Shown piece by piece: positions 13,613 to 16,273 of a stretch of DNA of 16,273 nt (position 1 is its first letter; each line of letters begins with the position of its first letter). The notes under the pieces were generated by a model. It was not told the DNA's origin. It saw only the letters and a list, made by a program, of their open reading frames with translations, and did no database searches. The DNA comes from an uncultured Collinsella sp. GTDB lineage: Bacteria; Actinomycetota; Coriobacteriia; Coriobacteriales; Coriobacteriaceae. The stretch lies in the NCBI GenBank assembly GCA_958427975.1, contig CAUAEH010000045.1, positions 1 through 16,273 on the forward strand, in the 5' to 3' direction. The translations under genes and the position numbers were made by a program.

Positions 13613-13655
13613 TAGTTGACTAGTTATAGTTGAAACGATTCATTTAGTTGAAGCG
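13613..13655 (+). repeat. clustered TAGTTGA direct repeats upstream of adhE
   Basis: TAGTTGA occurs at 13613-13619, TAGTT at 13621-13625, TAGTTGAAACG at 13627-13637 and TAGTTGAAGCG at 13645-13655. The two longest copies are 18 bases apart, close to two helical turns. They lie 50-95 bases upstream of the likely adhE -10 box, a place for an activator or repressor. They do not match the Rex consensus as recalled. Confidence 0.5.
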
Positions 13656-13703
13656 TTTTAGTGTGCCTTTTACGGGAATCTTACCGTTCGCCGAATAATT
13701 TCT

Positions 13704-13712
13704 TGCTATCAT
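13704..13712 (+). promoter_or_regulatory. candidate extended -10 promoter of adhE
   Basis: TTGCTATCAT (13703-13712) contains TATCAT preceded by TG-C, an extended -10 form. The nearest -35-like hexamer, TTACCG (13681-13686), is 20 bases away, so the -35 is weak. Transcription would start near 13719, giving a leader of about 35 bases with AAGGAG six bases before the ATG. Confidence 0.4.
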
Positions 13713-13752
13713 GCAAGGCGTAGGGTAAATCTCCGATCGCAAGGAGACACAA

Positions 13753-16273
13753 ATGGTGAAAAAGTCACCGGAAAACACTACTCCCGCAATTGTGGACAAC
13801 GTAGAGGCGCTTGAGGCTAAGCTCGCTCAGATGCGAGAGGCCCAGGCGCTTTTTGCTACGTACACGCAGGAGCAGGTCGACAAGATCTTCTATGAGGCCG
13901 CCATGGCCGCCAACAAGGCTCGTATCCCGTTGGCGAAGATGGCCATCGAGGAGACCGGCCGCGGCGTTCTTGAGGACAAGGTCATCAAGAACCACTACGC
14001 CGCAGAGTACATCTACAACGCTTACAAGAACACCAAGACCTGTGGTGTCCTGGAGCGCGACGAGGCTTACGGCATCACCAAGATCGCCGAGCCCATCGGC
14101 ATCGTGGGCGCCGTCATCCCGACGACCAACCCCACTTCCACCGCGATCTTCAAGACGCTGATCTGCCTGAAGACCCGCAACGCCATCATCATCTCCCCGC
14201 ACCCGGCTGCCGCCAAGTGCACCATCGCCGCCGCCAAGCTCGTGCTTGACGCCGCCGTTAAGGCCGGCGCCCCCGAGGGCATCATCGGCTGGGTCGATGT
14301 CCCCTCCATCGAGCTGACCAACATGGTCATGCGCGACGTCGACATCATCCTCGCCACCGGTGGCCCGGGTATGGTCAAGGCCGCCTACTCCTCGGGCAAG
14401 CCCGCCCTGGGCGTTGGCGCCGGTAACACCCCGGTCGTCATCGACGACACCGCCGACGTGCTGCTCGCCGTCAACTCCATCATCCACTCCAAGACCTTCG
14501 ACAACGGCATGATCTGCGCTTCCGAGCAGTCCGTGACCGTCATCGACACCATCTATGACCAGGTTAAGGCCGAGTTCCAGAAGCGCGGCTGCTACTTCGT
14601 CAAGCAGGGTGCCGAGATGGAGGCCCTGCGTGCCGCCATGTTCAAGAACGGCGCTCTCGACCACCGCATCCCCGGCATGGCTGCCGCCAAGATCGCCGAG
14701 CTCGCCGGCATCGAGGTTCCCGCCAAGACCAAGATCCTGATCGCCGAGGTCACCTCCACCGACCCCGCCAAGGAGGAGTTCTCCCACGAGAAGCTCTCCC
14801 CGGTCCTGGCCATGTACCACGCCAAGGACTTCCAGGAGGCCGTCGACAAGGCCGAGCACCTGGTGCTCGCCGGTGGCCCGGGCCACACCGCCTCTCTGTA
14901 CGTGCACCCCGCCCAGGCCGAGAAGATCAGCCTGTTCGAGCACGTCATGAAGGCCTGCCGTATTGTCATCAACACCCCGTCCTCGCACGGCGGCATCGGT
15001 GACCTGTACAACTTTGGCATGAAGCCGTCTCTGACCCTGGGCTGCGGCTCCTGGGGCGGCAACTCCGTCTCCGAGAACGTTGGGGTGAAGCACTTGATCA
15101 ACGTTAAGACTGTGGCCGAGCGCCGTGAGAACATGCTGTGGTTCCGCGCTCCCGAGAAGGTCTACTTCAAGAAGGGTTCCACGCCCGTCGCCCTCGACGA
15201 GCTGGGCAACGTAATGGGCAAGAAGCGCGCCTTCATCGTCACCGACCAGTTCCTCTTCAAGAATGGCAACACCCGCGCCATCGAGGCCAAGCTCGACGAG
15301 ATGGGCATCGCCCACGACTGTTTCTACGACGTCGAGCCCGATCCGTCGCTGCAGTGCGCACGTCGCGGCGCCAAGCAGATGGCCCTCTTTGAGCCTGACG
15401 TCATCATCGCCGTCGGCGGTGGCTCCGCTATGGACGCCGGCAAGATCATGTGGATGATGTACGAGCACCCCGAGTGCAAGTTTGAGGACATGGCCATGGA
15501 CTTCATGGACATCCGCAAGCGTATCTTCACCTTCCCCGAGATGGGCAAGAAGGCCTACTTCGTCGCCGTCCCGACCTCCTCGGGTACCGGCTCCGAGTGC
15601 ACGCCGTTCGCCATCATCACCGACAAGGAGACCGGCATCAAGTGGCCGCTCGCCGACTACGCGCTGCTCCCCAACATGGCTATCGTCGACGCCGACAACT
15701 GCATGACCGCCCCGCGCGGCCTGACCGCTGCCTCCGGCATCGACGTCATGACCCACGCCATCGAGTCCTACGTCTCCATCATGGCTTCCGACTACACCAA
15801 GGGCCTCTCCGAGCGCGCTGCCAAGCTCGTCTTTGAGAACCTGCCCTCCAGCTTCACGAACGGCGCCAAGGACCCGCACGCCCGCGAGGAGATGCACAAC
15901 GCCTCCTGCATGGCCGGTATGGCCTTCGCCAACGCCTTCCTGGGCCTCAACCACTCCATGGCTCACAAGCTCGGCGCCTTCCATCACCTGCCCCACGGTC
16001 TCGCCAACGCCGTCATCCTGACCCGCGTTATGCGCTACAACGCAGCCGAGGCTCCCGTCAAGATGGGTACCTTCTCCCAGTATCCTTACCCCAACGCGCT
16101 GCACAACTACGCCGAGATGGCCAAGTACTGCGGCATCGAGGGCAAGGACGACAAGGAGGTCTTCGAGAACTTCATCACGAAGCTCGAGGAGCTCAAGGAC
16201 TTCATCGGCGTCAAGAAGACCATCGCCGACTACGGTGTTGACGAGCAGTACTTCCTCGACACCCTCGACGAAA
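13753..16273 (+). CDS. adhE: bifunctional acetaldehyde/alcohol dehydrogenase AdhE (3' end outside window)
   Basis: AdhE reduces acetyl-CoA to acetaldehyde and then to ethanol, regenerating NAD+ in anaerobic growth; it usually forms long spirals (spirosomes). The 840 complete codons hold both domains. The aldehyde dehydrogenase part (about 1-440) has PTTNPTSTA (123-131), ATGGPGMVKAAYSSG (201-215) and the catalytic Cys255 in NGMICASEQS. The iron-type alcohol dehydrogenase part (about 460 on) has the NAD motif GGGSAMDAGK (555-564) and probable iron ligands Asp664, His668, His734 and His748. The start is ATG at 13753 with AAGGAG. E. coli AdhE has 891 residues, so about 30-50 are missing past the window. 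Codon use is very biased (GCC, AAG, GAG), which suggests high expression. Confidence 0.97.
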   Translation, partial: MVKKSPENTTPAIVDNVEALEAKLAQMREAQALFATYTQEQVDKIFYEAAMAANKARIPLAKMAIEETGRGVLEDKVIKNHYAAEYIYNAYKNTKTCGVLERDEAYGITKIAEPIGIVGAVIPTTNPTSTAIFKTLICLKTRNAIIISPHPAAAKCTIAAAKLVLDAAVKAGAPEGIIGWVDVPSIELTNMVMRDVDIILATGGPGMVKAAYSSGKPALGVGAGNTPVVIDDTADVLLAVNSIIHSKTFDNGMICASEQSVTVIDTIYDQVKAEFQKRGCYFVKQGAEMEALRAAMFKNGALDHRIPGMAAAKIAELAGIEVPAKTKILIAEVTSTDPAKEEFSHEKLSPVLAMYHAKDFQEAVDKAEHLVLAGGPGHTASLYVHPAQAEKISLFEHVMKACRIVINTPSSHGGIGDLYNFGMKPSLTLGCGSWGGNSVSENVGVKHLINVKTVAERRENMLWFRAPEKVYFKKGSTPVALDELGNVMGKKRAFIVTDQFLFKNGNTRAIEAKLDEMGIAHDCFYDVEPDPSLQCARRGAKQMALFEPDVIIAVGGGSAMDAGKIMWMMYEHPECKFEDMAMDFMDIRKRIFTFPEMGKKAYFVAVPTSSGTGSECTPFAIITDKETGIKWPLADYALLPNMAIVDADNCMTAPRGLTAASGIDVMTHAIESYVSIMASDYTKGLSERAAKLVFENLPSSFTNGAKDPHAREEMHNASCMAGMAFANAFLGLNHSMAHKLGAFHHLPHGLANAVILTRVMRYNAAEAPVKMGTFSQYPYPNALHNYAEMAKYCGIEGKDDKEVFENFITKLEELKDFIGVKKTIADYGVDEQYFLDTLDE

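Noticed and set aside
13613..13720. Rex redox-repressor site before adhE
   Set aside because: No sequence close to the recalled TTGTGAA-type or TTGTTAAN4TTAACAA palindromes is present between 13602 and 13752.
13711..13728. Five-codon upstream frame (MQGVG) before adhE
   Set aside because: Its ATG overlaps the probable -10 box, so it would not be transcribed from that promoter.
13765..16104. A 779-codon open frame antisense to adhE
   Set aside because: It is exactly opposite a well-matched AdhE, has a Gly/Val/Leu/Asp-rich low-complexity translation, and arises from the strong GC codon bias of adhE. No ribosome site or family match is seen.
1..16273. CRISPR arrays, tRNA or rRNA genes, toxin-antitoxin or defence genes
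   Set aside because: No regularly spaced repeats, no tRNA-like cloverleaf and no proteins of those families were recognised in reading both strands.

Overview
The window looks like chromosomal DNA of a high-GC Gram-positive bacterium of the class Coriobacteriia, most like Collinsella. This is inferred from the GC-rich codon use (GCC, GAG, CTC, AAG), the actinobacterial mihF-gmk-rpoZ gene set beside Firmicute-style competence genes, the class 1B PyrDK pair, and an anaerobe's AdhE. Recognition is from memory of protein families; no database search was possible.

Layout. (1) 1-3795, minus strand: comEA, comEC and the 5' part of holA, a DNA-uptake pair followed by the clamp-loader delta subunit, transcribed away from a clear terminator at 3795-3829. 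(2) 3840-6250, minus strand: mihF-gmk-rpoZ-thiI, packed with zero- to five-base junctions, preceded by a 39-bp dyad. (3) 6383-11968, minus strand: the pyrimidine operon pyrR-pyrB-pyrC-pyrK-pyrD-pyrF. It has a PyrR-type transcription attenuator in its leader, an internal terminator-like hairpin between pyrC and pyrK, and a long hairpin after pyrF. carAB is not in the window. (4) 12067-12554, plus strand: monocistronic rpmB (zinc-type L28) with its own promoter and terminator and a leader of overlapping inverted repeats. (5) 12556-13601: a self-contained unit with near-identical 53-bp inverted ends around a RAYT-type (Y1/HUH) transposase gene. (6) 13613-16273, plus strand: a large bifunctional adhE, cut off by the window end, with clustered TAGTTGA repeats upstream.

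How the parts work together. pyrBCKDF encode aspartate carbamoyltransferase, dihydroorotase, the two-subunit dihydroorotate dehydrogenase and OMP decarboxylase; with pyrE and carAB elsewhere they would make UMP, which PyrR would sense. gmk and rpoZ link guanine nucleotide metabolism with RNA polymerase assembly. Most genes are ordinary housekeeping. The parts that most deserve a second look are non-coding: the pyr attenuator, the RAYT inverted ends, the mihF dyad, the rpmB leader and the hairpins inside and after the pyr operon. No clearly new multi-gene system is visible.
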